Positions 35,437-43,998 of a stretch of DNA of 64,000 nt are shown here, in pieces. Every line of letters starts with the position of its first letter. The stretch's first letter is position 1. The position numbers were made by a program, and so were the translations under genes. The notes under the pieces are model-generated. The model made no database searches. It worked only from the letters and a program-made list of their open reading frames with translations, and was not told the origin of the DNA. This DNA is from Cupriavidus phytohabitans (GTDB taxonomy: Bacteria > Pseudomonadota > Gammaproteobacteria > Burkholderiales > Burkholderiaceae), in the NCBI RefSeq assembly GCF_000426345.1, contig NZ_AUFE01000017.1, positions 48,228 through 112,227 on the forward strand, read 5' to 3'.

Positions 35437-35715
35437 TCACACCGCGAACCGGAAGTGGCCGCTGTGCAGCACGATGTGCCGCGCACCTGTCATCTCGAAC
35501 AGCGCTCCCGCGACGCGTTCGATGTCCTGGCGGTTGCGCATGAACGCCGGCAGCAAGTCTTCACTACGGTACGAGCGTGCGCCGAAATGATCCTCAAGCG
35601 CCTCGGCGGTGATCTCATAGGTTGCCGGCGCGTCGTCCACCTTCGCGGCACACTGCAGGCTTGGTCCGGTCGGGCAGTAGTCCGGGATTTCGCCCGAAAA
35701 GTCGATCTTGTGCAT
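35437..35715 (-). CDS. DUF1488-family protein
   Basis: 92 aa, start MHKIDFSGEIPDYC behind GAGGAGA. The DUF1488 core is visible: a short beta N-terminus, CAAKVDDAPATYEITAEAL, EDHFGARSYRSEDLLPAF and FEMTGARHIVLHSGHFRF. Small cytoplasmic proteins of unknown function found in proteobacteria. It sits 46 bp from the next USP gene on the same strand and may be co-transcribed with it. Confidence 0.75.
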   Translation of the reverse strand: MHKIDFSGEIPDYCPTGPSLQCAAKVDDAPATYEITAEALEDHFGARSYRSEDLLPAFMRNRQDIERVAGALFEMTGARHIVLHSGHFRFAV

Positions 35716-35761
35716 AGCTCTCCTCGCGTAACAACGTCCTCCAAAGTGTCTGTTCGCCTGC

Positions 35762-36214
35762 CTACGTCTCTTCGGCGCGCACAAGCAGGACGGGCGCGAC
35801 GGCCAAGGTAATCACGCTGCGGGCGACGCTGCCCATGACAAGTCGCCGTACGCCCCGTCGGCCATGCGTTCCCATCACAACCAGATCGGCGCCCCAGCCA
35901 TTGGCTTCGGTCGCGATCGCAGTAGCAACGTCGCCATCGGCCGTCGGCTTTCCCAGCATCCGGGTTACGTGGCGAATGCCCGACGCTGCGAGCCTGCTGG
36001 CGGCAGCGGCGAGGACGCCTTCCCCCGCCGTCGTGAGATCCTCAAGCAATCTCACCGGATCCAGGTTACTAACATCCAGGAACGGGCTACGGTCATCGAC
36101 CACATGGACCACCTCTACTTCCGCATTAGCGGCGCGCGCGATGATCATTGCCTGCTCCAGGGCAAGTTCCGAAGCGGCGCCGCCGTCCATGGCGACGAGG
36201 ATGCGCTTGTACAT
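35762..36214 (-). CDS. Universal stress protein, single domain
   Basis: 150 aa. RILVAMDGGAASELALEQA at the N-terminus and VMGTHGRRGVRRLVMGSVAR as the nucleotide-binding loop. The C-terminus ends VAPVLLVRAEE, typical of the family. Close in type to the USP at 37596 (same GTHG-RGxRRxVxGSV loop). A perfect FNR box at 36300 is 86 bp upstream and is shared with the divergent flavodoxin gene. Confidence 0.92.
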   Translation of the reverse strand: MYKRILVAMDGGAASELALEQAMIIARAANAEVEVVHVVDDRSPFLDVSNLDPVRLLEDLTTAGEGVLAAAASRLAASGIRHVTRMLGKPTADGDVATAIATEANGWGADLVVMGTHGRRGVRRLVMGSVARSVITLAVAPVLLVRAEET

Positions 36215-36299
36215 AGGGTCTTCTCCGCCGATGCGAGGCTTGGGGTGGCTCAGATTTTGACTGGGTGAATTCAGCGTAGGGCGGCCCAGCATTTCCTGG

Positions 36300-36313
36300 T
36301 TGATGCGCATCAA
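36300..36313. promoter_or_regulatory. FNR-type box (perfect)
   Basis: TTGAT-GCGC-ATCAA, perfect consensus, 86 bp upstream of the USP (minus) and 72 bp upstream of the flavodoxin (plus); it may serve both promoters. Confidence 0.7.
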
Positions 36314-36384
36314 CTGCAGGCGCGACGTAGCACCTACGCTGCAGAGGCAGCACATCCACGCTGCCAACCTGACTGGAGCTTGCG

Positions 36385-36924
36385 ATGATCCAAGCCGCAA
36401 TCGTTTACTACTCACGCACCGGCACCGTACGCCAGGTCGCAGAGGCCGTTGCCGCGCGATCGGGATGGCCACTCGCCGAGGTCGCCGACGTGAAAAGCCG
36501 CGCCGGGGCCCTTGGCGACCTCCGTTGCGTGATCGATAACCTCTTTCACCGCCAGGTGGAGTACCGGTACGAGGGCCCGGCTCTCGATCGCTGCGAGCAC
36601 GTTGTGATCCTGGCACCAGTATGGATGGGCAGGCTGGCGGCGCCGATGCGCAGCTTCCTCAGTGCCAGCATCGCCAGGCCACCGCTGGCCGCGCGCGTTT
36701 CGACAATCTGTGTGATGGCAGCTCGCGGTGGCTTCCAGGCAGAGGCGGAAATAGCCAGGCTCACGGGCAAGACACCCGCGCCGGCACTCGTACTGCTCGA
36801 ACGCGATGTGCTGAGTGGCGATGCCACCGCCGAGATCGATGACTTCGTCCAGGCGTCGCGCATCGCGGATTCCAGACCTGCCCACGTCGAGCGGCCCGCC
36901 TGGCTGTCCCCGAACGAGACCTGA
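36385..36924 (+). CDS. Flavodoxin-family protein
   Basis: 179 aa. The FMN phosphate loop is YYSRTGTVRQVAEAVA (about residues 8-23); APVWMGRLAAPMRSFL provides the isoalloxazine-contact tryptophan and CVMAARGGFQAEAEI the third FMN loop. Length and order match the flavodoxin/NAD(P)H:quinone-reductase-like group. It probably shuttles electrons in low-oxygen metabolism; partner unknown. A perfect FNR box lies 72 bp upstream. Confidence 0.85.
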   Translation: MIQAAIVYYSRTGTVRQVAEAVAARSGWPLAEVADVKSRAGALGDLRCVIDNLFHRQVEYRYEGPALDRCEHVVILAPVWMGRLAAPMRSFLSASIARPPLAARVSTICVMAARGGFQAEAEIARLTGKTPAPALVLLERDVLSGDATAEIDDFVQASRIADSRPAHVERPAWLSPNET

Positions 36925-37053
36925 ACGCTTCTTCCTCTTCCCTGACGGCTCCGTCGTTCCTCGTCCGCGAGGTTGTCCATCAGCGGCCACGAACTAGCGA
37001 AGTGTGCAGTGGTGTGGTGCGCGCGGCGGGCACGGTCCTCCGGGGCGGCAGGC

Positions 37054-37533
37054 TCAACGACGCGCACAGGGGGATGCGCCGCAGAGCAGCCAGTCGTCCT
37101 CGAGCGTATTGACCGGCAGCCGGAACGTCATGTCGAGCGGCTCGCCTGCGACGACGATGTCACGCATCTGGTCCCGCCCTTGGTAGCCCACCGCGAGCCG
37201 ATAGGCACCTGGCTTGAGTTGCATGTAAAACAGCGGCCCGCTTGCGGTAGTGTGCAGCACGGCGTGGCCCCCCTGGCTGGCTACGACCACCGTGGCGCCG
37301 CTCAACGGGTTGCCACGCCCGGCGTCCACCATCGTCAGCCGCACATTGAAACGCGCGGCAATGGCCAGCATCCTCCGCATGCCTGCTTCCTCTTCTCCGC
37401 CCGATACGTAGGAGACGCCATGCTGCTCCATGATCTGCACGTCAGCGGGCGCGGCGCGAGTGGCGCAACCGATCGTTGCAGCGGATATCGCCAGCGACGA
37501 CAGTCCAAGCGCAAGCCTCCTAAGAATCTTCAT
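37054..37533 (-). CDS. Putative lipoprotein, YVSGG secreted family (paralogue A)
   Basis: 159 aa with signal and lipobox (SLAISAATIGC, Cys23). The mature part reads GVSYVSGGEEEAGMRRMLAI, ARFNVRLTMVDAGRG, a segment ending in SGPLFYMQLKPGAYRLAV, then a beta-rich end. The same order of motifs occurs in the proteins at 47545 and 48489, so these are paralogues. They look like a transthyretin/carboxypeptidase-regulatory-like beta-sandwich exported to the envelope. Function unknown. Confidence 0.8.
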   Translation of the reverse strand: MKILRRLALGLSSLAISAATIGCATRAAPADVQIMEQHGVSYVSGGEEEAGMRRMLAIAARFNVRLTMVDAGRGNPLSGATVVVASQGGHAVLHTTASGPLFYMQLKPGAYRLAVGYQGRDQMRDIVVAGEPLDMTFRLPVNTLEDDWLLCGASPCARR

Positions 37534-37595
37534 TTGCGTCGCTCCTATAGGACTACCGGAATCTCGCGAGGTAATTGCCGGCTGGAACCGAACGG

Positions 37596-38063
37596 TCAGG
37601 CTCCCTCGCTATCGCAGCCTGGCTGTCGAACGAGCAGCACGGGGCGAACCGTCTTGTTGACGACGTGCTCCGAGACCGAACCCAGCACCATGCGCCGCGC
37701 GCCGCGATGGCCGTGTGTGCCCATGACGATAATGTCTGCGCTCCAGTGGTCCGCTTCCGCGACGATCGCCTCGGCAACTTTCGCGGGTGTGCCTGGGGTC
37801 TCGGTCAACCTGCTGCTCCAGCGCACGCCGGCGGCACTCAGGCGCTCGCCAGCGCGCGCCAGCACTTGCTTGCCATAGGCAATAATCTCGGCCATCAGCC
37901 AGGGCCGGTATCCCGGCCTGATCTCGAAGAGCAGGTCGCTGTCGTCGACGACGAACATGGCACTGACCTCGGCGTGGGTGGCCAGCGCCATGGACACGGC
38001 CTGCTCCAGGGCATTTAGCGAAGAGCGGCTGCCATCGATGGCTAGGAGAATGCGGCGGTACAT
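37596..38063 (-). CDS. Universal stress protein, single domain
   Basis: 155 aa. RILLAIDGSRSSLNALEQA at the N-terminus and VMGTHGHRGARRMVLGSVSE as the ATP loop, ending RPVLLVRQPG. The start is at MYRRILLAIDGS. It resembles the USP at 35762. An FNR-type box at 38123 lies 60 bp upstream of the start. Confidence 0.92.
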   Translation of the reverse strand: MYRRILLAIDGSRSSLNALEQAVSMALATHAEVSAMFVVDDSDLLFEIRPGYRPWLMAEIIAYGKQVLARAGERLSAAGVRWSSRLTETPGTPAKVAEAIVAEADHWSADIIVMGTHGHRGARRMVLGSVSEHVVNKTVRPVLLVRQPGCDSEGA

Positions 38064-38122
38064 GGCGGCCTCGGCGTCGGCTATAGGTTCCTTCCAAATT
38101 AGCGGCCGCGAGGACATTCGGG

Positions 38123-38136
38123 TTGATGCCCGTCAA
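38123..38136. promoter_or_regulatory. FNR-type box (one mismatch)
   Basis: TTGAT-GCCC-GTCAA, a close match (one base off in the right half), 60 bp upstream of the USP start at 38063. Confidence 0.6.
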
Positions 38137-38273
38137 CGGAGTCCTAAAGTCATACCCTAAGTCGCCAGGCCGGTGGGTTGCGAATCCAGACCGGGTCAAC
38201 GAAACACGCAAGCCACGCGTCTATGTGCAGCACAATCGCTGCGAGCTTGTGGCATAGAGCACTTCGCCGATAT

Positions 38274-39110
38274 TCAATGCGACAGCAGCAGCGGCATCTC
38301 GGCATGGTGCATCAGCGTCCGCGTTGTGCCTCCCAGCATCACTTCGCGCATACGAGAATGTCCGTATCCGCCGGCCACCAGCAGGTCCGCGTTCAGGCTG
38401 CGTGCAGCCTCGAGCAGCACCCGACCCACCGCCTCGCTCGTCGGTTCGTTGTACACGCCCGCGGCGATGCCATGCCGTTCGAGGTATTGCCGCAGGCCCG
38501 CAACCGGCTCCGACTTCGGACTGGGCCGCTCGTCCCGGTTCCATACCGCCACGATAGTGATCCGCTCTGCGCGCAGCAACAGCGGCATAGCGTCCGCCAC
38601 CGCGCGAGCAGCCTCTCGCCAGCCATCCCACGCGATCACGATATGTTCCAACCCCAGCTCCTGGTATGCATCCGGCACCAGCAACACGGGCCGCCCGGCA
38701 TTCAGCAAAACATATTCGGCGGTCTCGGCTGCAAGGCTGCCTACCGAATACGGGTCGGGCGGTGGTGCAAGCACGACGATGTCCGATACGCGGCCTTCCT
38801 GCGCCAACGCCCATCCCGGATCTTCCTCAACCAACAAATGGGTGTGTCCAACCCCGGGAGCTGCCTGCTCCATGATGCGCCGGAACGCGGTTCCCGCTTC
38901 CTCCGCCTGTGCCGCCGCGCTGCGCCCGGCGACATCCGGATAGCGCCGCGCATCGCTGCTGATGTCCGGGATGCGCTCGAATGGCAGGCCGGTTGCTGTC
39001 AATCCCACCACATGACCGCCGCTGCATTTGGCGAGGTTCGCTGCAACGCCAACACGCGTTGCGCAGCCGATGTCGCGCCCAAGTTGGACCAGTACGGTCT
39101 TGAAGGCCAT
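38274..39110 (-). CDS. Universal stress protein, tandem two-domain
   Basis: 278 aa. Domain one opens VLVQLGRDIGCATRVGVAAN; domain two holds IVIAWDGWREAARAVADAMP and VAGGYGHSRMREVMLGGTTR as the nucleotide loop. Very like the USP at 52748 (WNGSREAARAVADALP and AGGYGRSRLRELMLGGTTR), so the two arose by duplication. Cytoplasmic stress protein. No FNR box seen immediately upstream. Confidence 0.92.
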   Translation of the reverse strand: MAFKTVLVQLGRDIGCATRVGVAANLAKCSGGHVVGLTATGLPFERIPDISSDARRYPDVAGRSAAAQAEEAGTAFRRIMEQAAPGVGHTHLLVEEDPGWALAQEGRVSDIVVLAPPPDPYSVGSLAAETAEYVLLNAGRPVLLVPDAYQELGLEHIVIAWDGWREAARAVADAMPLLLRAERITIVAVWNRDERPSPKSEPVAGLRQYLERHGIAAGVYNEPTSEAVGRVLLEAARSLNADLLVAGGYGHSRMREVMLGGTTRTLMHHAEMPLLLSH

Positions 39111-39194
39111 GATGCTCTCCTGCGTAGGAATTTCGAAAAGCGTCCGGCGACCCGGTTGGCGTGCCGATCTCGCATGACACCAGCGGCACTACCA

Positions 39195-40097
39195 TCACCA
39201 CTTGCCGGACGCACCACCACCGCCAAAGCCGCCACCCCCGCCGCCGAATCCGCCAGGGCCCGAGCGACCGCGACCTCTTCCGGAGCGGCCGCCAATAGTT
39301 AGCAAGCCCATGTGCGAGCCACCCATCAACGTGAACAAAAGCGCGATTGCACCCGCAACCATGCCGGCAAAGATGGTTCCGGAGAGTATCCACGCGACCA
39401 CCCCAACGGCTCCACCCGTCGCGACTGAACCCGGGAGGCGCCCCAGCATGGAACGCAGTACCCCACCCAGAACCAGAGTGAGCACAAGGAGGATTGGCAT
39501 CAGTTGCCGGACGGGGTCGTCCCTTCCCCCTGTCGTTTCCTTCGGCGGTGGCAGCGGCTCCCCTTCGATGACCCCAAGCATGCGATCAATGCCCGCAGAG
39601 ACACCGCCATAAAAATCGCCCTGCTTGAATCGGGGCACAATGTCTTCACTGATGATCCGCTTGCTCGTGGCGTCCGTCAGGACGCCTTCAAGGCCATAGC
39701 CCACCTCAATACGAAGGGTGCGGTCATCCCTGGCGATGATGAGCAGCGCGCCGTCATCGACGCGCTTGCGCCCGAGCTTCCATTGCTCGACCACGCGAAG
39801 CGAATACTGTTCGATGGTTTCCGGTCGGGTCGTGGGAACCATGAGAATCGCAACCTGAGTTCCCTTCCTGGCCTCAAAATCCTGCAGCGTCTGATCCAGG
39901 GACGCCTGCTGTTCGCGCGTAAGCGTACCTGTCAGGTCAGTCACCCGCGCCGTCAATGACGGAATGGCGACTTCTGCAAGGGCGCCAAGAGACACGAAGG
40001 CGGTCAGCGCCAGAAGCAGCCCCCGCGCGATCGAGAGCAGATTTACCTGATACCCGCCGGGGCGCAGGTAGCCGCGGCACCGATTAATGGCGAGCAT
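39195..40097 (-). CDS. TPM-domain (YgcG-like) membrane protein
   Basis: About 300 aa with the start at MLAINRCRGYLRPGGY; an ATG at 40169 is also possible. A signal peptide (LARGLLLALTAFVSLGALA region), then a TPM domain with RVTDLTGTLTREQQASL and TQVAILMVPTT, IEVGYGLEGVLTD, and a membrane region near 190-260 followed by a Gly-rich tail ending GGGGASGKW. Family members act at the envelope or thylakoid; no defined catalysis. It does not clearly belong to an operon here. Confidence 0.85.
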   Translation of the reverse strand: MLAINRCRGYLRPGGYQVNLLSIARGLLLALTAFVSLGALAEVAIPSLTARVTDLTGTLTREQQASLDQTLQDFEARKGTQVAILMVPTTRPETIEQYSLRVVEQWKLGRKRVDDGALLIIARDDRTLRIEVGYGLEGVLTDATSKRIISEDIVPRFKQGDFYGGVSAGIDRMLGVIEGEPLPPPKETTGGRDDPVRQLMPILLVLTLVLGGVLRSMLGRLPGSVATGGAVGVVAWILSGTIFAGMVAGAIALLFTLMGGSHMGLLTIGGRSGRGRGRSGPGGFGGGGGGFGGGGASGKW

Positions 40098-40279
40098 GAC
40101 GACAACAGCTGCCCTTATGTTGCGCACAGGACACCTCGTTCCTCTTGCAGCCGTCTGAGCGAACTGCATGAGCCTGACATAGGCTTCCCCGGACGCAGGC
40201 GCTGCTGCAGAACTGGCTCTTCCACACGCTTCCCGGTTTGCAGGACGGACTCTCGCTTTCCGTCAAAGAGACCCACGGC

Positions 40280-40741
40280 TCAACAGGTGACAAGATCCGT
40301 ATGTCCAAAGCCCTTGGAATAGTCAAGCACGGAAATGACCATCGGAGTCACCCTGAATATCCGGACGTCGTCCACGGTGGGCATCGGCACCGGCAAGGCC
40401 ATTTGCTCCGGATACTCCGGATACTTTGATGGGAACAACTGCAAGATCCTGTGCGCGACAACTGGATCGACCACCAGTTGCGCGTGCGCCGCCATGGACA
40501 GGCCAGTAATCGCCATGAGATCTGACGTATCGTGGTCAATTGTCAGCGAGACACGGTCGTCCGATGCCAGATTCCCGGCTTTTTGGCTGCTCGGACCACA
40601 GAGGAAGTAGAGCGTGAGTCCCTCGTTCACATAACCGACAGTCGTAGCCTGAGGCCAGCCATCCGGCCTCAGCGTGGCAAGCGTCATGATCCTGTGCTGG
40701 CTCAACAAACTCAGGATCTTCTGTCTGATCTCATCGTCCAT
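40280..40741 (-). CDS. Pyridoxamine-5'-phosphate-oxidase-fold (flavin/F420-type) protein
   Basis: 153 aa. The split-barrel FMN-binding fold is suggested by MTLATLRPDGWPQATTVGYV (about residues 19-38), FLCGPSSQKAGNL and VSLTIDHDTSDL. Too short for PdxH and lacking its active-site pattern, so it is a general FMN-binding stress-type member. An FNR-type palindrome at 40877 lies 136 bp upstream. Adjacent to the FNR gene on the same strand but 378 bp away. Confidence 0.85.
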   Translation of the reverse strand: MDDEIRQKILSLLSQHRIMTLATLRPDGWPQATTVGYVNEGLTLYFLCGPSSQKAGNLASDDRVSLTIDHDTSDLMAITGLSMAAHAQLVVDPVVAHRILQLFPSKYPEYPEQMALPVPMPTVDDVRIFRVTPMVISVLDYSKGFGHTDLVTC

Positions 40742-41119
40742 ATTTGGCTCACTGTTACGTCCGTACGGACAAAGCTAAACACCAGGCGCGGCCGGCATGG
40801 CCGCGGAGTGACCGCCAGCCATCTTGCCTTTGGCTACACGCCTCATTCCAAAGTAGCGGTCGCCAGGGCATTCAGGTTGACGGCAGTCAACGAAGCCCTA
40901 AGTCACCCATGTCCGGCCGATTGCCGTCCCCATGACCTGGATCACTCCACCGCTGTCCACGGGCAATCAGCTCGGCATTCCCGGCCGGCTCGGAGACGTC
41001 ATGGCCGCCGCCGCGTCCCGCGAAGTCGGCACGCTGTGTTCCGGCCGCTCGAGATCGATACGTGGCAGGAGCATGTCATCTACATGCGTTCACGCCATGG
41101 CTTACCGGGTATGACGCCG
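40742..41119. other. Intergenic region with palindromes
   Basis: 378 bp with no supported gene. It carries a 12-bp palindrome GTCCGTACGGAC at 40759-40770, close to the PNPOx-fold start, and the FNR-type box at 40877-40890. Confidence 0.5.
40877..40890. promoter_or_regulatory. FNR-type palindrome
   Basis: TTGAC-GGCA-GTCAA, a perfect inverted repeat of the FNR type with C/G replacing the T/A at the inner position; 136 bp upstream of the PNPOx-fold gene. Confidence 0.55.
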
Positions 41120-41911
41120 CTAGCGAGCATCCAGGGCGTCCAGGTTGATCAGCTCGATGGACTTGCCCTGCACCGTGAGCAGGCCTTCCTGCTGGAATTT
41201 TGACAATGTCCGGCTCACTGTTTCCAGCGTCACGCCGAGAAAGCTGCCGATGTCCTCACGCGTCATCCGCAGTACAAAGGACGTGGCCGAATAGCCGCGC
41301 TCCCGATAGCGTGCCGAGACGTTCAACAGGAATGCCGCCACACGCTGCTCGGCGGACATGTTGCTCAACAGCGTCATCTGCCGCGATTCCCTGACGATCT
41401 CGGCACTGAACATCTTGTGCAACTGTCGTTGCAGAGGCTTGATCTCGCGACAAAGCGCCTCGAGCAGGTGGAACGGGATCACGCAGACCACGCTATCCTC
41501 CAGGGCAATCGCATCGCAGTTATGGGATTCCTGGCAGACGCCGTCCATGCCGATGGAGTCTCCGGCCATGTAGAAGCCGGAGATCGTTTCCTTGCCCCGC
41601 TCCGGAGACACCACGGTCTTGAACGAGCCGGCGCGTATCGCATAGAGGCTTCGGAACGGATCGCCGGCCCGGTACAGCCGTTCGCCCTGCTTGACCGAGC
41701 GCCAGCCCTGCACGACGGTGTCCAGGCGAGCCATTTCGCCGGCCTCCAGGCTGGCGGCCATGCAGATGTTCCGCATCATGCAGCTCGTGCAACGGGCCCG
41801 GGAATCGCACGACACCTGGCCCGCAGGCGTCGGATCCTCCCCCCTGGCGAACGTGACGGATACGCTTTGTACATCATAAACACCATCAGATTCAGTACGC
41901 GAGTCAAACAT
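41120..41911 (-). CDS. fnr: FNR-type oxygen-responsive regulator
   Basis: 263 aa from MFDSRTESDGVY, which has GGAG upstream. N-terminal CTSCMMRNIC gives the C-x2-C-x5-C arrangement (Cys41, 44, 50) and VVCVIP supplies the fourth ligand (Cys143), as in E. coli FNR, so it should carry an oxygen-labile [4Fe-4S] cluster. The helix-turn-helix contains GVTLETVSRTLSKF, with the E-SR residues that read TTGAT. These features predict an active dimer only without oxygen, binding TTGAT-N4-ATCAA. The region holds many such boxes near stress genes, so this is the probable master regulator of the island. No FNR box was seen upstream of itself. Confidence 0.93.
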   Translation of the reverse strand: MFDSRTESDGVYDVQSVSVTFARGEDPTPAGQVSCDSRARCTSCMMRNICMAASLEAGEMARLDTVVQGWRSVKQGERLYRAGDPFRSLYAIRAGSFKTVVSPERGKETISGFYMAGDSIGMDGVCQESHNCDAIALEDSVVCVIPFHLLEALCREIKPLQRQLHKMFSAEIVRESRQMTLLSNMSAEQRVAAFLLNVSARYRERGYSATSFVLRMTREDIGSFLGVTLETVSRTLSKFQQEGLLTVQGKSIELINLDALDAR

Positions 41912-42082
41912 GGTTATCTCCAGCCTGCCGGCCCTTTCCTGATCCCGACCCTCGCCTCGCCCGTCTCGTTTTGCCGACCGCATCGTCGTGCGCGCCGCCA
42001 TCTGTTTGCTCGAAGTATTGGCTGCCCGCGCCCGGACAACCAGAAGCCTGCGCTGAGTTGCGTGTCAGAAATGCAGCGTCCC

Positions 42083-42102
42083 TTGTCAGGGTTCCCTGAC
42101 AG
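42083..42102. promoter_or_regulatory. TTGTCAG-N6-CTGACAG palindrome
   Basis: TTGTCAG, GGTTCC, CTGACAG, with the outer CCC/GGG pairs extending the symmetry. Same half-sites and spacing as 15825 and 49233. It could form a stem-loop, but it lies 178 bp before the Hsp20 gene with no T-run. Confidence 0.55.
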
Positions 42103-42191
42103 GGGGCATGCCGAATCGCGAGGCATTCCGGGCGGGCAGATGTGAAGCATTGCCGGTACCTGCGCACGCCGCCGTGGCAATGTGCAAGCCT

Positions 42192-42205
42192 TTGATGCAA
42201 AACAA
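42192..42205. promoter_or_regulatory. FNR-like box (one mismatch)
   Basis: TTGAT-GCAA-AACAA, with one mismatch in the right half, 74 bp upstream of the Hsp20 ATG. Confidence 0.45.
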
Positions 42206-42279
42206 GCCGCAGCCGCTCCGGCTTGCCAAAGTAAGAAGCATCCGGTGCGCACCGCGCGCCGTCATCCCAGGAGACCAAG

Positions 42280-42702
42280 ATGAGCAACCTCAAGCGCTAT
42301 GACCCGTTCTCGATCGAACCGCTGGGCGACATGCTGCAAAGCATGCTGCGCAACTGGCGGATTGCGCCAGACAGCGAACTGGCGTTCAAGGTAGACGTGG
42401 CCGAATCCGACACCAGCTTCACCATTACCGCCGACCTGCCGGGCGTGAAGAAGGAAGACATTAACGTCAGCGTAGACCGTGGCACCGTGATGATCTCGGC
42501 CAAGCTCGAGAAGGCTTCCGAAGTGAAGGAAGGCGACCGCGTGATCCGCCAGGAGCGCTACAGCGGCTCGATGCAGCGCGCCTTTACACTGGACGGCAAC
42601 ATCGACACGGAAAAGATCGATGCCAGCTTCCAGGACGGCGTGCTGCGCCTGGTGCTGCCCAAGAAGGAAAGCTCGACCCAGCAACGTATTACCGTACGTT
42701 AA
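42280..42702 (+). CDS. hsp20: Small heat-shock protein Hsp20
   Basis: 140 aa alpha-crystallin-domain chaperone. Core motifs: FTITADLPGVKKEDINVSVD, the GRVIRQERYSGSMQRAF-like hinge (here DRVIRQERYSGSMQRAFTL), ASFQDGVLRLVLPKK, and a C-terminal IxI-like tail (QRITVR). Holds unfolded proteins in an ATP-independent manner. First of a plus-strand run (Hsp20, CBS, BON, BON, synthetase). The upstream region has both an FNR-like box and the CTGTCAG palindrome. Clear Shine-Dalgarno GGAG. Confidence 0.95.
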   Translation: MSNLKRYDPFSIEPLGDMLQSMLRNWRIAPDSELAFKVDVAESDTSFTITADLPGVKKEDINVSVDRGTVMISAKLEKASEVKEGDRVIRQERYSGSMQRAFTLDGNIDTEKIDASFQDGVLRLVLPKKESSTQQRITVR

Positions 42703-42728
42703 GCGAGTGCGTCAAAAAGGAGGCCGGG

Positions 42729-43193
42729 ATGCAAGTCAAGGATATCTGTTCAGCGAAGGCCGTGCACGTGCCACTATCCTGCACCCTGCAGGAAGCCGCG
42801 GTGCAAATGCGGGACCGCCACGTCGGTGCGTTGATCGTGACAGAGAACTCACCGGCCGGGACGCGCGCGGTGGGCATGGTCACGGACCGGGACATCGTCA
42901 TTAATGCGACGGCCACCGGGGCGGACCCCTGCCAGACCGACGTGGTCGAGGTGATGACGCGTGGCCTGGTGGCGATCCCGCGGGATGCCGTAGTCGCCGA
43001 TGCATTGCAACTAATGCTGACGCATGGCGTAAGGCGCCTGGCGGTACTGGATGGCGAGGCCGTGACGGGGGTGATTGCGCTCGATGACCTGTTCGCCGCC
43101 CTCGCGACCGACTGGGGCATGCTGTTTTCGCTGGTGCGCAAGGAGCAGGAGCGAGAGCGTTCCAGCAGCGCGCCGACCGGGTTGCACACCTGA
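42729..43193 (+). CDS. CBS-domain pair protein
   Basis: 154 aa with two CBS motifs: VGALIVTENSPAGTRAVGMVTDRDI and MTRGLVAIP, then VRRLAVLDGEAVTGVIALDDL. Such small proteins sense adenosine nucleotides (AMP, ATP, NAD). 26 bp after hsp20, with AGGAGG-like spacing; likely co-transcribed. Similar small CBS proteins accompany DosR-type hypoxic loci. Confidence 0.9.
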   Translation: MQVKDICSAKAVHVPLSCTLQEAAVQMRDRHVGALIVTENSPAGTRAVGMVTDRDIVINATATGADPCQTDVVEVMTRGLVAIPRDAVVADALQLMLTHGVRRLAVLDGEAVTGVIALDDLFAALATDWGMLFSLVRKEQERERSSSAPTGLHT

Positions 43194-43259
43194 CCACTCA
43201 TCCGCCTATCGACTCCACACCCGGCGCTCCCTGGCGCCGGGTCCGAACAGAGATAAAGC

Positions 43260-43907
43260 ATGAAAACAGATCATCAGATCCAGAGGGACGTCGCCGACGA
43301 ACTCGATTGGGACCCGGCGATCGACGCAGCGTCCATCGGCGTGGAGGTCCATGAAGGGATCGTCACGCTGAACGGGCACCTGTCCAGTTATGCGGAAAAG
43401 CTCGCCGCTGAACGCGCCGCCGAACGCGTCTCCGGCGTGCGCGCGGTCGTCGTCAAGCTCGACGTGCACCCGCCCGGAGCCTTCCTCGACGAAGCCATTG
43501 CAGAGGCGGCGCGCGAGGCGCTGCAATGGCACGTGCATGTGCCCGCGGACGTCATCAAGGTTCGCGTCGAGCATGGCTGGGTAACGCTATCCGGCAACGT
43601 GGACTGGGGCTACCAGAAGAAGCTGGCCGAACGCACCGTAAGCCTGTTGCGCGGCGTGGTTGGTGTCGTCAACAGCATCCGGATGAATGAGAAGACAGCA
43701 CCTCCCGACGTGGAAAAACGCATTGAAGAGGCGCTGCGCCGCCATGCCTTGCGCGAGGCCCACCATATCAGTATCGAGGTCGAGAACGGCACTGCCACGC
43801 TGAGGGGCCACGTGGATTCCCTGGCCGACCGTCGCGCCGCCATCGGTGCCGCATGGTCGGCGCCGGGCATCTCGGCGGTCATCGATCAGCTGGAACTGCG
43901 GCCATGA
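43260..43907 (+). CDS. Triple-BON-domain protein
   Basis: 215 aa. Opening MKTDHQIQRDVADELDWDPA, with three BON domains; each turn visible as VHEGIVTLNGHL, VEHGWVTLSGNV and VENGTATLRGHV. No signal peptide, so cytoplasmic. Neighbour and paralogue of 43999-44652. May bind membrane phospholipid or peptidoglycan precursors; role inferred from family only. Confidence 0.9.
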   Translation: MKTDHQIQRDVADELDWDPAIDAASIGVEVHEGIVTLNGHLSSYAEKLAAERAAERVSGVRAVVVKLDVHPPGAFLDEAIAEAAREALQWHVHVPADVIKVRVEHGWVTLSGNVDWGYQKKLAERTVSLLRGVVGVVNSIRMNEKTAPPDVEKRIEEALRRHALREAHHISIEVENGTATLRGHVDSLADRRAAIGAAWSAPGISAVIDQLELRP

Positions 43908-43998
43908 CGCCAAAGGGGCGCGCCGGCGCCGGCACGCTCCGGGCAGGGGGCACGCGGGCCATCGCACGCGGCTACCAAGCAAACAGGAGGCAACCGAC

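Larger units (their letters stand above)
41912..42279. other. Regulatory region between fnr and hsp20
   Basis: 368 bp between divergent genes. It contains the CTGTCAG-type palindrome at 42083-42102 and an FNR-like box at 42192-42205. No gene assigned. Confidence 0.55.
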